A stretch of 64,000 nucleotides of DNA from Candidatus Neomarinimicrobiota bacterium. Lineage in GTDB: Bacteria; Fidelibacterota; SORT01. Made by a program: the position numbers and the translations under genes. The stretch spans positions 1-64,000 of the forward strand of contig JACZTG010000004.1 in NCBI GenBank assembly GCA_022573815.1, given 5' to 3'. The notes beneath the pieces were generated by a model. The model saw only the letters and a program-made list of their open reading frames with translations, was not told the origin of the DNA and made no database searches. Positions 43,032 to 52,271 of the stretch are shown in pieces (position 1 is the stretch's first letter; the number at the start of each line of letters is the position of its first letter).

Positions 43032-44759
43032 TTATTCGCTGACCACCGCGGAATATCCTGCTCTTCTATTATCCGGAGCAGGTATCATCAATCCTGTTGA
43101 ATGATGCCTGCCGATTGTTTGCGCTGAGCCAATAACAATACTTTGCTCAACAATATAACCTAAAGATTCAAGCCTGGTGATCAACTTATCGTCCAAACCA
43201 CCCTCTTCGTATATCAACGCATCAGGAATCCATTGATGGTGAATTCGCCATGTACTAACGGCTTCAGTCGGGTTCATTTTAAAATCAATGTAGTTTATGA
43301 GAACTTGAGTCACCGTCGAAATAATTCTACTTCCGTCGGGTGAGCCGGTAATCAGAACTACCTCTCCGTCTTTTTCAACAATAGTAGGAGTCATAGAACT
43401 CAGCATTCTTTTGCCTGGGGCAATAGTGTTTGTTTCTCCATGGATTAATCCATATAAATTTTTTGAGCCAATCTTAGCAGCGAAATCATCCATTTCATTG
43501 TTAAGGATAAATCCCGCGCCTTCAACAATTACTTTACTGCCGAAATAAGAATTAAGCGTTGTAGTAACCGCCACAGCGTTCCCCCATTTATCTAAAACAG
43601 AATAATGAGTCGTCTCAGAAGATTCATTCTTCAACACGGTTTCAAGGGAATCAATAAATGCGTCATTATCGTGATTTATTTCTCCAGCCGCAGCGACCTC
43701 GCCTTTCTTTATCTTTTTTGAAAGACTTAACGCATACTCTTTTGAGATTAAAGCAGTCACAGGTACATTATAGTAGTCCGTATCACCAAGATAAGTTGCC
43801 CTATCGGCGAAAGCGTATTTAGCTGCCTCAGCAAAATGATTTATAAATGAGAGCGAATTACTCTCCATACCTGAGATGTCGAAGTTTTCGAGTATATTTA
43901 GAGTCTCTAACATAACAATTCCACCTGAGCTCGGCGGCGGCATACTGATAATATCGAACCCTCTGTAATTCCCAATAATCGGTTTACGTTCGACAGGGTC
44001 GTAACTTAACAAGTCTTCTTTTGTTATTATTCCACCATATTTCTGCATTGTGGATTCAAAGTAACCCGCTGTTACTCCATCATAAAACCCCTTCACTCCA
44101 TTATTTATAATTCGTTCCAAAGTTCCTGCTAAGTCTGTCTGATACAAAGTATCGCCGATTTCATACGGAATAGAGTCTTTTAAAAATATTTTTGCGCTTG
44201 AAGGATATTTAAGAAACAATTCCATCTTTTCTTGAATAGAATTAGCTAATAGTGAATCAACTATAATTCCATTTTTTGCTAACAAATAAGCAGGATGCAA
44301 TATTTGTGATATGGGAAGAGTGCCGTACTTATCAAGTGCGTATAGCATACCCGCAACGCTCCCGGGCACACCAACGGATAAATATCCTTCTTGAGATAAT
44401 TCTTCTATAGGCTCTCCAAAAGAATCTAAATACATATCTCTCGAGGACGCTAATGGAGCTTTCTCACGATAATCAATCGTGGTCTTAGTCCCATCCGATA
44501 GACGTAATACCATAAATCCGCCCCCACCTATGTTCCCTGCTCTCGGATTTGTAACTGCCAACGCAAATCCCACTGCAACAGCAGCATCTACGGCATTACC
44601 TCCATCTTTCAGTATTTGCCCTCCGATTTCTGTAGCATACTTTTCGACGGAAACAACAATTCCCACAGGTTTCTCAGAGGTATTATTCTTAGCTGAATTT
44701 TCATACGAGCAACTTCCAATAATGAGAAAAACTGCGGTTATCTGAATTAGTTTACGCAT
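43032..44759 (-). CDS. ggt: Gamma-glutamyltransferase (lipoprotein form)
   Basis: Periplasmic or surface Ntn-hydrolase that cleaves glutathione and other gamma-glutamyl compounds. The 575 residues start with a lipobox signal (LIIGSC, Cys17), so this copy is lipid-anchored. The proenzyme self-cleaves before the catalytic Thr in SETTHYSVLDKWGNAVAVTTTLN (near 390). The GSPDGSRIISTVTQVL region near 478 binds the gamma-glutamyl group. N-terminal motif DAAVAVGFALAVTNPRAGNIGGGGF is diagnostic. It is directly downstream of the RNase HII-YraN fusion gene with no gap. Confidence 0.96.
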   Translation of the reverse strand: MRKLIQITAVFLIIGSCSYENSAKNNTSEKPVGIVVSVEKYATEIGGQILKDGGNAVDAAVAVGFALAVTNPRAGNIGGGGFMVLRLSDGTKTTIDYREKAPLASSRDMYLDSFGEPIEELSQEGYLSVGVPGSVAGMLYALDKYGTLPISQILHPAYLLAKNGIIVDSLLANSIQEKMELFLKYPSSAKIFLKDSIPYEIGDTLYQTDLAGTLERIINNGVKGFYDGVTAGYFESTMQKYGGIITKEDLLSYDPVERKPIIGNYRGFDIISMPPPSSGGIVMLETLNILENFDISGMESNSLSFINHFAEAAKYAFADRATYLGDTDYYNVPVTALISKEYALSLSKKIKKGEVAAAGEINHDNDAFIDSLETVLKNESSETTHYSVLDKWGNAVAVTTTLNSYFGSKVIVEGAGFILNNEMDDFAAKIGSKNLYGLIHGETNTIAPGKRMLSSMTPTIVEKDGEVVLITGSPDGSRIISTVTQVLINYIDFKMNPTEAVSTWRIHHQWIPDALIYEEGGLDDKLITRLESLGYIVEQSIVIGSAQTIGRHHSTGLMIPAPDNRRAGYSAVVSE

Positions 44760-45743
44760 CTAAAGTCTGAACGCATCTGTTATATGGTTAATCACAGGTG
44801 TTTTGGAATTGATGTTCAACGCCATAACATCAAATCGGTATTCGCTTGCATCAGGACTTTTGCTGTTTATATAAAATTTTGCCGCGTTGGCAATTTGATT
44901 TTTTTTGTTTTCCGTAACCCATGTTTCCGGCTCGCCAAAATCACCGCTCATCTTTGTTTTGACTTCAACAAACACAATTGTATCGTTCTTTCCTGCTATA
45001 ATATCCAGTTCGTTTTCCCGGTCCGCCCAAAAATTCCTTTCCAATATTTCGTAACCCTTTTTTATTAAGTCCAAAGCAGCCAACCGTTCTCCGTAATTTC
45101 CAATCTCTTTTTTATTCGTAGTGTCCAATTTAATCTTTATTCCCTTTACTCTCTTAAACGAATGGCGGTGAATTGGAGAAGGTCCGATATTCTTAATCAC
45201 CCGAATATGCGCGGCAGTACCGTATCCCTTATGCTTTTCAAATTCATATTCGGGATAAACCTTTGCTATTTCGAGCATAATTCTGTCGCGGGAGACTTTA
45301 GCCAGAATAGATGCTGCCGCAATTGATACTGACCTTGAATCACCGGAAACAATGGCTTTTTGCGGAATAATCTTGTCAGGTAAGCCTCGGCCATCCACCA
45401 GGAGATAGTCAGGTGTCCTGCTTAGGCCGCCGATTGCCATTCTCATTGCCATATGTGTGGAACGTAATATATCTGATTTGTCGATCTCATCCTGCCAGAC
45501 TTTACCTATGCCGTAAGAAAGGCATGAATCTATTATTTCATTGAAAAGTTTCTCCCGCTTTGAAGAAGAAAGTTTTTTTGAATCGTTTATACCATCAGGG
45601 ATATTATTCTGATTAAACACAACAGCCGCCGCTACAACCGGTCCCGCTAAAGGCCCTCTGCCGGCTTCATCTATTCCTGCAATAAACAGCTTTCCTTCAG
45701 ACCAGAGCTTATTTTCGAAGGAAAGAAGATCAATGTTTGTCAT
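44760..45743 (-). CDS. RNase HII fused to YraN (UPF0102) nuclease-like domain
   Basis: Two-domain protein of 327 residues. Residues about 1-207 are a complete RNase HII, which removes ribonucleotides from DNA: the active-site GIDEAGRGPLAGP near 20-32, DSKKLSSSKRE, the catalytic Asp in YLLVDGRGLP, and AAASILAKVSRD. Residues about 213-327 are a complete UPF0102/YraN domain with a PD-(D/E)xK-like core: GNYGERLAALDLIKKGYEILERN, ENELDIIAGKNDTIVFVEVKTK. The two are usually neighbouring genes; here they are one chain, joined without a stop. The fusion suggests a shared DNA-RNA hybrid or repair substrate. It starts 24 bases after the cNMP-binding gene. Confidence 0.93.
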   Translation of the reverse strand: MTNIDLLSFENKLWSEGKLFIAGIDEAGRGPLAGPVVAAAVVFNQNNIPDGINDSKKLSSSKREKLFNEIIDSCLSYGIGKVWQDEIDKSDILRSTHMAMRMAIGGLSRTPDYLLVDGRGLPDKIIPQKAIVSGDSRSVSIAAASILAKVSRDRIMLEIAKVYPEYEFEKHKGYGTAAHIRVIKNIGPSPIHRHSFKRVKGIKIKLDTTNKKEIGNYGERLAALDLIKKGYEILERNFWADRENELDIIAGKNDTIVFVEVKTKMSGDFGEPETWVTENKKNQIANAAKFYINSKSPDASEYRFDVMALNINSKTPVINHITDAFRL

Positions 45744-45767
45744 TTAGAATCTGGAGATGAAATAATT

Positions 45768-46172
45768 CTATTCGTCATCTACATTATGATCAATTAAAGA
45801 ATGAGATAATTCAGACGTAGTTTCTTTCAATCGTTCGGCAAGAACTGTAAGTATTTTAACGGTAAACGATGGAAAATTTTGTACCATATCAATAACTGAT
45901 AGCCGTATTACAGAAACTTTACTGTCTTCCATCGCTTTAATTGAGGCAGATCTTTCATCGCCAAGTATAATTGACATTTCTCCGAGTATTGTACCGGGTT
46001 TGCTATATTCCGATACAAGTTGGTCATCTTTATATATTCCGAGTCTTCCTGATTGCAGAATGTAAATATATTGCCCAGTATCACCCTGATGACATATTAT
46101 TTCATCTTTTTCGTAATCTTTTTCTATACCGGTTGTCATACCTGTCCGTCCAAATTTATTAAATGCATTCAA
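45768..46172 (-). CDS. Single-domain cyclic-nucleotide-binding protein
   Basis: A 134-residue cNMP-binding (Crp-like) beta-roll domain with no DNA-binding helix-turn-helix. Seen: YEKDEIICHQGDTGQYIYILQSGRLGIYKDD, and the phosphate-binding cassette region GTILGEMSIILGDERSASIKAMEDS. The usual cassette Arg/Ser ligands appear as ERSAS. It may sense a nucleotide or act as a regulatory subunit for a partner. A second ATG (residue 12, 46139) is an alternative start. It is the first gene after the strong promoter at 46204-46232 and heads the run to slipin. Confidence 0.9.
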   Translation of the reverse strand: MNAFNKFGRTGMTTGIEKDYEKDEIICHQGDTGQYIYILQSGRLGIYKDDQLVSEYSKPGTILGEMSIILGDERSASIKAMEDSKVSVIRLSVIDMVQNFPSFTVKILTVLAERLKETTSELSHSLIDHNVDDE

Positions 46173-46203
46173 TTATACAATTGCTGCAAGAAATATACCT
46201 TAT

Positions 46204-46232
46204 ATAATAACGTGAAAGACTTGAATAGTCAA
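46204..46232 (-). promoter_or_regulatory. Sigma-70-type promoter for the cNMP-rnhB-ggt run
   Basis: On the minus strand TTGACT (46232-46227) and TATTAT (46209-46204) are exactly 17 bases apart, the same hexamers as in front of leuS. Predicted transcription start is near 46197, giving a leader of about 25 bases. The repeated pair of hexamers with equal spacing makes a chance match unlikely. Confidence 0.65.
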
Positions 46233-46569
46233 AATAAAATGGAATCCGCTCGGTTCTACCGGAGAACGGTGGAAAATACCTTTATTACTGTAAAAATTTA
46301 TAATTTAATCACCCACCGGGTTTCCCCCTGACCCGGTGGCTGTAGTGTAGCATCAGTACAGATTAAGGCATATATAGTGCCAACATTGGAAAATGAAATT
46401 ATAGTACTCGTATCACGTTGTTATTATTGATATTAAGAATTTGTGCACAACGTTTTATTGAGAGAAGTATATAGAAATTTGAAGATAATTTCCCAAAAAG
46501 AGGAATTTGGAAATATTTATTTTTAATTCTGAGAAAAGAGTTCAGATAAAAAAGATAATGATGAAACCT
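46233..46569. other. Intergenic region with hairpin and palindrome
   Basis: This is the longest stretch without a gene. It lies between the end of the uvrB-to-46570 run and the promoter at 46204-46232. It holds a strong GC-rich hairpin at 46313-46339 and a perfect ten-base palindrome TTGTGCACAA at 46441-46450. ACGTTGT/ACAACGT arms also lie at 46415-46421 and 46447-46453. The rest is AT-rich with no open frame that looks coding. Confidence 0.6.
46313..46339 (-). terminator. GC-rich hairpin, possible terminator or RNA element
   Basis: CCACCGGGT (46313-46321) pairs perfectly with ACCCGGTGG (46331-46339) around a nine-base loop, far more GC-rich than the surrounding DNA. It is about 230 bases beyond the last gene of the uvrB run. 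On the minus strand it is followed by GTGATTAAATTATAAATTTTTA, so it could be a late terminator of that transcript, but a clean T run is missing. Confidence 0.4.
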
Positions 46570-47202
46570 TTACCGATTTGACGATTTAGACGTGTATGTC
46601 ATTTCAGGAGTTTGAATTATCGCTACCTTTCTCGTTGCATCTATATAAACTTTCGTGTTCAGCTTGATGAGATAAGACCATTCCTCATATAACAATCCAT
46701 TGAACATTATATTTTGTATTTTCAGTTGTGGCTCGCCCCATGACGATATAACCATCAACTCTTCAAATCCTATGTCGATTTGTCCTTCTCTAATCGCTCT
46801 TATCCTGTCTCGTCTCCATTCCGGATGATCCAAGATAGACAATTCTCGTACTGCTATGCGTTTTCTCTGTCCGGTAGCATCATTCTGTACGGCGGCTCCA
46901 ATTCCGCCCCAAAGTATTCCTAAACTACTTAGGAACGCTAACCAGGAAATTATATTATTACCTCCGCTTTTACCAAACACAAAACCCAAACCAAAAAAAG
47001 CTATTAATCCTCCCATTCCAAAGTACGCAATTCTTAAATGTTCTACCGGCCTATCTTGTTCTTCAAGAATATTCTCAAAATATATCCTTCTCTCTTCAGG
47101 GGATAGATTTACCCAATCATTGTCATTTAGAGCCGGCCTGACTGCGCATGCGGATAATTGAAATGATAGAGAGCAAATCAACAATGTGGAAATCAATTTC
47201 AT
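46570..47202 (-). CDS. Lipoprotein-like membrane protein of unknown function
   Basis: No family recognised. The 210 residues begin with a signal ending in QLSAC (lipobox-like, Cys19). After about 45 residues there are two hydrophobic helices (about 66-82 and 92-110) separated by a short Gly/Asn stretch. The C-terminal part is soluble and contains GFEELMVISSWGEPQLKIQNIM and VAIIQTPEMTY; the 'WGEP' turn resembles small outer-membrane assembly proteins such as SmpA/BamE, but this is a faint likeness. It is the last gene of the run that begins with uvrB. Confidence 0.75.
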   Translation of the reverse strand: MKLISTLLICSLSFQLSACAVRPALNDNDWVNLSPEERRIYFENILEEQDRPVEHLRIAYFGMGGLIAFFGLGFVFGKSGGNNIISWLAFLSSLGILWGGIGAAVQNDATGQRKRIAVRELSILDHPEWRRDRIRAIREGQIDIGFEELMVISSWGEPQLKIQNIMFNGLLYEEWSYLIKLNTKVYIDATRKVAIIQTPEMTYTSKSSNR

Positions 47203-47249
47203 CTAATAAATATCCTCATTGAAAATAATACCCTTAATATAAATTACAG

Positions 47250-49622
47250 TTATCGCCAATTATAATTATCAATAGTTTTACCGTTAAGGCGCATTACGAT
47301 TGCCATATCTATATCCGTGCGTTTTAGTTTTATTTCTGATTTATCATACCGTTCGGTAACTTCTTTCGATGGATGACCATATAAATTATTTCTACCGACT
47401 GAAATCAGAGCCTCAGCGGGTGAAACAGCTTCTATAAAGTTCATACTGCTTGAAGATGAACTCCCGTGGTGAGGTACTTTTAACAGCTGCGATTTCAGAT
47501 TATAACCGGATTTAACAAGTTTCATTTCAGCAGACGATTCTATATCGGCTGTGAATAATATGCTCGACTCACCATAATTATATTTAAATACAAGAGAGGA
47601 ATTGTTATTGGAGTTGGCAAATCTCAATCCATAACCCAATGGTGGATGCAATATCCGTATAGAAGAAAATCTTCCTAATTTTATCAGATCTCCCATTTTT
47701 GTTTTCATTCTCGGAATATTCTTTCGCTCCGCAATAGAAAGAACTTTCAGGTAAGTCGAAGAACCTGAATCACTATAACTTGTAATTAATGTATCAACCT
47801 GAAAATTTTCTAAAATATAAATTGCTCCGCCTGTGTGGTCTGAATCCTGATGTGTGAGAAGTAAATAGTTAATTGTGTTAACTCCCTTTGACCTTAAAAA
47901 TGGACCTACAACAAACCTACCCGCCTCACTTCCGTAATTGGACTGACCGGTGTCTATTATAATATTTCTGCCGAAACTATCATCAATATAAGCAGCATCG
48001 CCCTGACCGACATCTAAAAACGTTACTTCGGCGCCTTTATATGATAATGACCGATTCAAACTTAATCCGGTAAATATCAGCAACATAATCATAAATGATT
48101 TTATCCGGCCTCCAACTGAATCCAAATATCCTAAGCTAAAAACTGAAGCAATAATTAGAACTAATATCCAGATTGGGAATTCCGGTATAGAAATAACCAT
48201 CCCGGATCTCCCGGAAAAAAACGTTAAGATTGACAGCAGAAGTTTTGTTAGAAGATCAAAAGTTGACCCTATCACCGCACCAAGTGGAAAATAAATATAC
48301 GAAAGTGTCAACATTGTAAATCCAAGCGATACAAGCAAGCCCGCCAGCGGAACGGCAATTATATTTATCAGAAAGCCGAACGGAGTTATCATATTGAAAT
48401 GATATGCTGTTAGGGGATTTGCCATTAAATTCGCAGCTGTTGTTATTAATAAAAATTGCAAGAACCATCTAATCATCCTATTGATAAATCCGGTAGGTGA
48501 TGGCAATGGTAATTTATCTAAATATTTATTATTGAAAAAAAGAATTGAAGCCACGATAAGAAATGATAATTGGAATCCCGGTTGATAAAGTTCGTTCGGC
48601 ATAATCATCAATATTATCAGAGCCGCTATACCAAGAGAATTTAGCGCTACTGTTTTTCTTTCCGATATAATTCCTATCAATAATGCAAATGCCATTATGA
48701 CCGCTCTTGCTACCGGTGTCCTCCATCCTACAATTGCGGCATAAAACGTTATTCCCAGTAGAATAAAATAAATTAGATGATTTCTTTTAAGCCGAAAAAG
48801 CGATCCTATTATGTATAAAATCCCAACTATAAAGCTGATGTGAAGTCCTGAAATAACTAATATATGAATTATTCCACTGTTTCTAAATTTGTCTTTCAGG
48901 ACGTTATCAATGGATTTTGTATATCCCAATATCAAAGGATTTGCTAATTGAGAACTTTCAGGCAATACCAACATAGATAATCGATCCCGAAGCGAACGTC
49001 TTATGTTATTAATAAATTGTGAAAATTCATTATCCTGTACAGTATTCGATAATACTTTAATAGAGTTAACATTATTACCTGACATATAGGCTGTTATGCC
49101 CATTGAATGATACCACTTCTTTAAACTGAAACCACCGGGATTTCTCCTGTCCGTTGGAAGCGATAACAACCCTCTAATTAAAAGGGAATCACCAATGTTG
49201 GACTTAATACTGTATTTTGGAAGATATAATCTAACTTTTATTCCGCTGCCGATTATTTTGCCTTTCTCTGACAACAGAGCGTCAGTTTCCAAAGTTATCC
49301 ATTTGTTTTTATCTTCAGATAGTTCGATTACTTCACCAATAAATGATACATTTGGATCAGCAACTAATTCTTTAGATAGGTTCCATTCATCTATATGATT
49401 AAAAGACGCCGATGAGTATCCGATAAAAAAGATCAATATAACTGAGAATATGCTTTTAATGTGATGGTTTAGAGTGAATGTAGATATGGCTATCAAGAGC
49501 AGTGAGAAAATAACCAACCAGGTAAAACTTGCGGAGATATGAATCAGATCGTAAAATAAAATACCCGAAATCAGTATCAGCAAGACTCGAACTGCCGGAT
49601 ACTTATGGAAATGGTAACTCAA
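47250..49622 (-). CDS. comEC: ComEC/Rec2 competence DNA-uptake protein
   Basis: Inner-membrane channel protein for uptake of single-stranded DNA in natural transformation. The 790 residues follow the family order: an N-terminal membrane region with DUF4131-like OB segment (about 30-190), the competence membrane core (about 215-515, starting with LPESSQLANPLILGYT and SGIIHILVISGLHISFI), and a C-terminal metallo-beta-lactamase domain (about 540-785) with DVGQGDAAYI and HQDSDHTGG. The protein is complete and unbroken, so it is probably functional, although other competence genes are not in the window. Confidence 0.95.
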   Translation of the reverse strand: MSYHFHKYPAVRVLLILISGILFYDLIHISASFTWLVIFSLLLIAISTFTLNHHIKSIFSVILIFFIGYSSASFNHIDEWNLSKELVADPNVSFIGEVIELSEDKNKWITLETDALLSEKGKIIGSGIKVRLYLPKYSIKSNIGDSLLIRGLLSLPTDRRNPGGFSLKKWYHSMGITAYMSGNNVNSIKVLSNTVQDNEFSQFINNIRRSLRDRLSMLVLPESSQLANPLILGYTKSIDNVLKDKFRNSGIIHILVISGLHISFIVGILYIIGSLFRLKRNHLIYFILLGITFYAAIVGWRTPVARAVIMAFALLIGIISERKTVALNSLGIAALIILMIMPNELYQPGFQLSFLIVASILFFNNKYLDKLPLPSPTGFINRMIRWFLQFLLITTAANLMANPLTAYHFNMITPFGFLINIIAVPLAGLLVSLGFTMLTLSYIYFPLGAVIGSTFDLLTKLLLSILTFFSGRSGMVISIPEFPIWILVLIIASVFSLGYLDSVGGRIKSFMIMLLIFTGLSLNRSLSYKGAEVTFLDVGQGDAAYIDDSFGRNIIIDTGQSNYGSEAGRFVVGPFLRSKGVNTINYLLLTHQDSDHTGGAIYILENFQVDTLITSYSDSGSSTYLKVLSIAERKNIPRMKTKMGDLIKLGRFSSIRILHPPLGYGLRFANSNNNSSLVFKYNYGESSILFTADIESSAEMKLVKSGYNLKSQLLKVPHHGSSSSSSMNFIEAVSPAEALISVGRNNLYGHPSKEVTERYDKSEIKLKRTDIDMAIVMRLNGKTIDNYNWR

Positions 49623-49626
49623 GAAA

Positions 49627-50109
49627 TCATTGATGTATTATACCGGTTATATATCTTTCCTTAATAATATTTTGAACATCTAACATAGCAACGTCTCGCG
49701 CGGGAAAGATTAAAACATATTTAGAATAGCTCGGGTATTGTTTGATGAATTTATAACCATCTCCGTCTCTTTCTTCCAAAGCCCAAATAGTATATTCATC
49801 AGATGCATTCTGAGATCCTTCCCAATCAGGCCTAAAATGTTTTTGAACATACAGTTCAGTTAATCTTCTTCCTTGATGCGAAACAATAAAACCGTAAGTT
49901 CTTATAATAGAGGAGTTAAGCATCTTCTTATTAACTTTATACTTTACCACTTGAATTTCGTAACCGGAAAGATCAAAACGGTCTTCTTCCACCTGTTTAA
50001 AATCGGAATCAGTGGCGCCAGGCGATTTCAGCGACATAGGTATTACGGATAAAGTCAAAATAACTGCTATCCCCCATTTAAGTAATGATTCGAAACCTGC
50101 TATACCCAT
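49627..50109 (-). CDS. Membrane-anchored hypothetical protein
   Basis: A 160-residue protein I do not recognise. Residues 8-26 are hydrophobic (LLKWGIAVILTLSVIPMSL), either a signal anchor or an uncleaved signal. The rest is predicted mixed alpha-beta with VVKYKVNKKMLNSSIIRTYGFIVSHQGRR, an acidic patch in ALEERDGDGYKF and LIFPARDVAMLDVQNIIKERY at the end. It fits snugly between apt (15-base gap) and comEC (4-base gap), so it is certainly part of this transcript. Confidence 0.75.
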   Translation of the reverse strand: MGIAGFESLLKWGIAVILTLSVIPMSLKSPGATDSDFKQVEEDRFDLSGYEIQVVKYKVNKKMLNSSIIRTYGFIVSHQGRRLTELYVQKHFRPDWEGSQNASDEYTIWALEERDGDGYKFIKQYPSYSKYVLIFPARDVAMLDVQNIIKERYITGIIHQ

Positions 50110-50124
50110 AATATGTCCCTATAA

Positions 50125-50649
50125 TTATTCTTCCGAGTATTGAATCAAAGAAATTATATTTTCGGTGCCGAGTTTTTCTCTCCCCTTGAGAAAGGTCAAC
50201 TCAATTAGGAAAAGAATAGCGGAGACAGTGCAATCAAATTTGTTAACCAACCTGAGAGCGGCGGACATCGTCCCTCCGGTTGCGAGCAAATCATCTATCA
50301 ACAGAACATTCATTCCCTTTTCGATAGAATCTTTATGAATTTCAATGGTATCTGTGCCGTACTCGAGTTCATAAGATTCCGAAACAACCTCACCCGGAAG
50401 CTTGCCCGGTTTTCTGATGAGATCAAAACCAACTCCTAATCTGTCTGCAAGCGCCCCTCCAAATATGAATCCCCTGGATTCAATTCCCAATATGAGATCA
50501 ATATCCAAGCCGGTAGTTTTTTCAACCATCAGATCCAACGATTTTTTTAGTCCGACTGGGTTTTTAAGGAGAGTAGTAATATCCTTGAATCCAATTCCCG
50601 GTTTAGGGAAATCAGGGATTGTCCTTATATATGTATCCAGCTCAGCCAT
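50125..50649 (-). CDS. apt: Adenine phosphoribosyltransferase
   Basis: Purine salvage enzyme that makes AMP from adenine and PRPP. The 174 residues match family length. The PRPP-binding motif VLLIDDLLATGGTM is near 120-133, the N-terminal IRTIPDFPKPGIGFKDITTL and the GIESRGFIFGGALADRLG flexible-loop region are diagnostic. It lies two bases after the nadE stop. Confidence 0.97.
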   Translation of the reverse strand: MAELDTYIRTIPDFPKPGIGFKDITTLLKNPVGLKKSLDLMVEKTTGLDIDLILGIESRGFIFGGALADRLGVGFDLIRKPGKLPGEVVSESYELEYGTDTIEIHKDSIEKGMNVLLIDDLLATGGTMSAALRLVNKFDCTVSAILFLIELTFLKGREKLGTENIISLIQYSEE

Positions 50650-50651
50650 TA

Positions 50652-52268
50652 TTATAAACCGCTGTAATGGTTTATTAACGGCATTCTCCTTCCAATGCCA
50701 AACGCCTTATTTGTGATTTTAATTCCGGGCGGAGATTGCCTTCTTTTGAATTCAGAACTTTTAATCAACTTGATAATTCGGCTAATAGTGTCCACCTCAT
50801 ATCCCTTGTCAATAAGCTCATCCTTTGTAAGTCCTAATTGGATTATGTCGTCAACGAGAGGACTGATTATGTCATAGTCAAATGGATCAACCTGATCCTC
50901 AGATAACTCCGCGGAAGGTGTTTTAGTGAACACTGATTCGGGAATAATATGCGATCCTTTTAAATCGTTATAGTATCGGCATAATTTGTAAACTTGTAAT
51001 TTTGAAACGTCATTGATCGGAGCCAATCCACCTGCCATATCGCCATACAATGTTGCATAGCCGAGCGCTAACTCAGTTTTATTTCCTGTGGATAATAGCA
51101 GATGATTAAATTTATTTGATAGCGCCATCAAAATATTGCCTCTTATTCTTGCCTGAATATTTTCCTCAGTCTCATTTTTCTCAGCTCCATTAAAATGGGG
51201 CTTTAATATATCAAGGTAATTCTCATACGTAGATTTTATAGGTATTGTTTTGAAGTTGATACCGAGATTTTTTGATAAATCCTCCGCATCTGATTTGCTA
51301 TGTTCTGAAGAAAATTGTGAAGGCATAGAAATTCCTGTTAAATTTTCCGGACCAATCGCTTCCGCAGCCAACAGCGCTACGAGACTTGAATCAATACCAC
51401 CTGATAATCCCAAAATCGCAGTTTTAAACCCACTCTTACCCATATAATCGCGTATTCCTAAGCGAATTGCGTTGAATGAGGATTCGATGCTGTCCTCAGT
51501 TGTATATTTTAAAGCGGGATTCTCTTCTGAATCAAAGTCAATTATTGAAAGGTCTTCTTTAAATGAAGGCGATATGTGTATCAAATTACCATTGGTATCC
51601 GATGCCAAACTTGCTCCATCAAAGATTATTTCATCCTGACCACCTACGAGATTACAATATACAAATGCTTTTCCTGTATTTTTGCTGTGATCAGTGACTA
51701 ATTTAATCCTTTCAGACAATTTACCTTCTACATATGGTGATGCCGAAATATTCAGTATAATATCAGCATAATTTGCAGCAAGAACTGAAGTGATATTATC
51801 TTCTGAAGTATCCCACATATCTTCACAAATTTGAACACCGGCGTTAATAGGCAAATCATCAACTATAACTTTAACAGGTAATTGCTTACTCCCTGATATA
51901 TAGTATCTTTTCTCATTAAAAACATCATAGGTAGGCAACTTACTTTTCTGAATTTTATTTATAAGTTTAGCATTCTGAATTACCGCTGCGGAATTAAACA
52001 ATTTTCCTTTAACATCCTCCACATACCCTACAATAGCTATTATATCAGGACATTCGGAAACAAGCCGCTCTAATTCACTTAAATTATCTTTTATAAACTG
52101 CCGGTTAAACAGCAGGTCAAGCGTCAGATAACCCGGAATCGTGGATTCGGGGAGAAGTACTATATCTGCGCCTAAATCATACGCATCCCTAATATATTGT
52201 ATTGCTTTATCCGTGTTGGCTTGTAAAGCTCCAACAGTTGTATTTATCTGGGCTATTGCTACTTTCAT
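50652..52268 (-). CDS. nadE: Glutamine-dependent NAD+ synthetase
   Basis: Last step of NAD synthesis: amidates nicotinic acid adenine dinucleotide with ammonia from glutamine. The 538 residues join an N-terminal nitrilase-like glutaminase (about 1-245) to a C-terminal synthetase. The Glu-Lys-Cys triad is visible in LLPESTIPGYL, KSKLPTYDVF and GVQICEDMW. The synthetase ATP motif is LSGGIDSSLVA near 288, and STGNKTELALGYATLYGDMAGGLAPI near 397 is diagnostic. It starts three bases after the acyP stop. Confidence 0.97.
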   Translation of the reverse strand: MKVAIAQINTTVGALQANTDKAIQYIRDAYDLGADIVLLPESTIPGYLTLDLLFNRQFIKDNLSELERLVSECPDIIAIVGYVEDVKGKLFNSAAVIQNAKLINKIQKSKLPTYDVFNEKRYYISGSKQLPVKVIVDDLPINAGVQICEDMWDTSEDNITSVLAANYADIILNISASPYVEGKLSERIKLVTDHSKNTGKAFVYCNLVGGQDEIIFDGASLASDTNGNLIHISPSFKEDLSIIDFDSEENPALKYTTEDSIESSFNAIRLGIRDYMGKSGFKTAILGLSGGIDSSLVALLAAEAIGPENLTGISMPSQFSSEHSKSDAEDLSKNLGINFKTIPIKSTYENYLDILKPHFNGAEKNETEENIQARIRGNILMALSNKFNHLLLSTGNKTELALGYATLYGDMAGGLAPINDVSKLQVYKLCRYYNDLKGSHIIPESVFTKTPSAELSEDQVDPFDYDIISPLVDDIIQLGLTKDELIDKGYEVDTISRIIKLIKSSEFKRRQSPPGIKITNKAFGIGRRMPLINHYSGL

Positions 52269-52271
52269 AAA

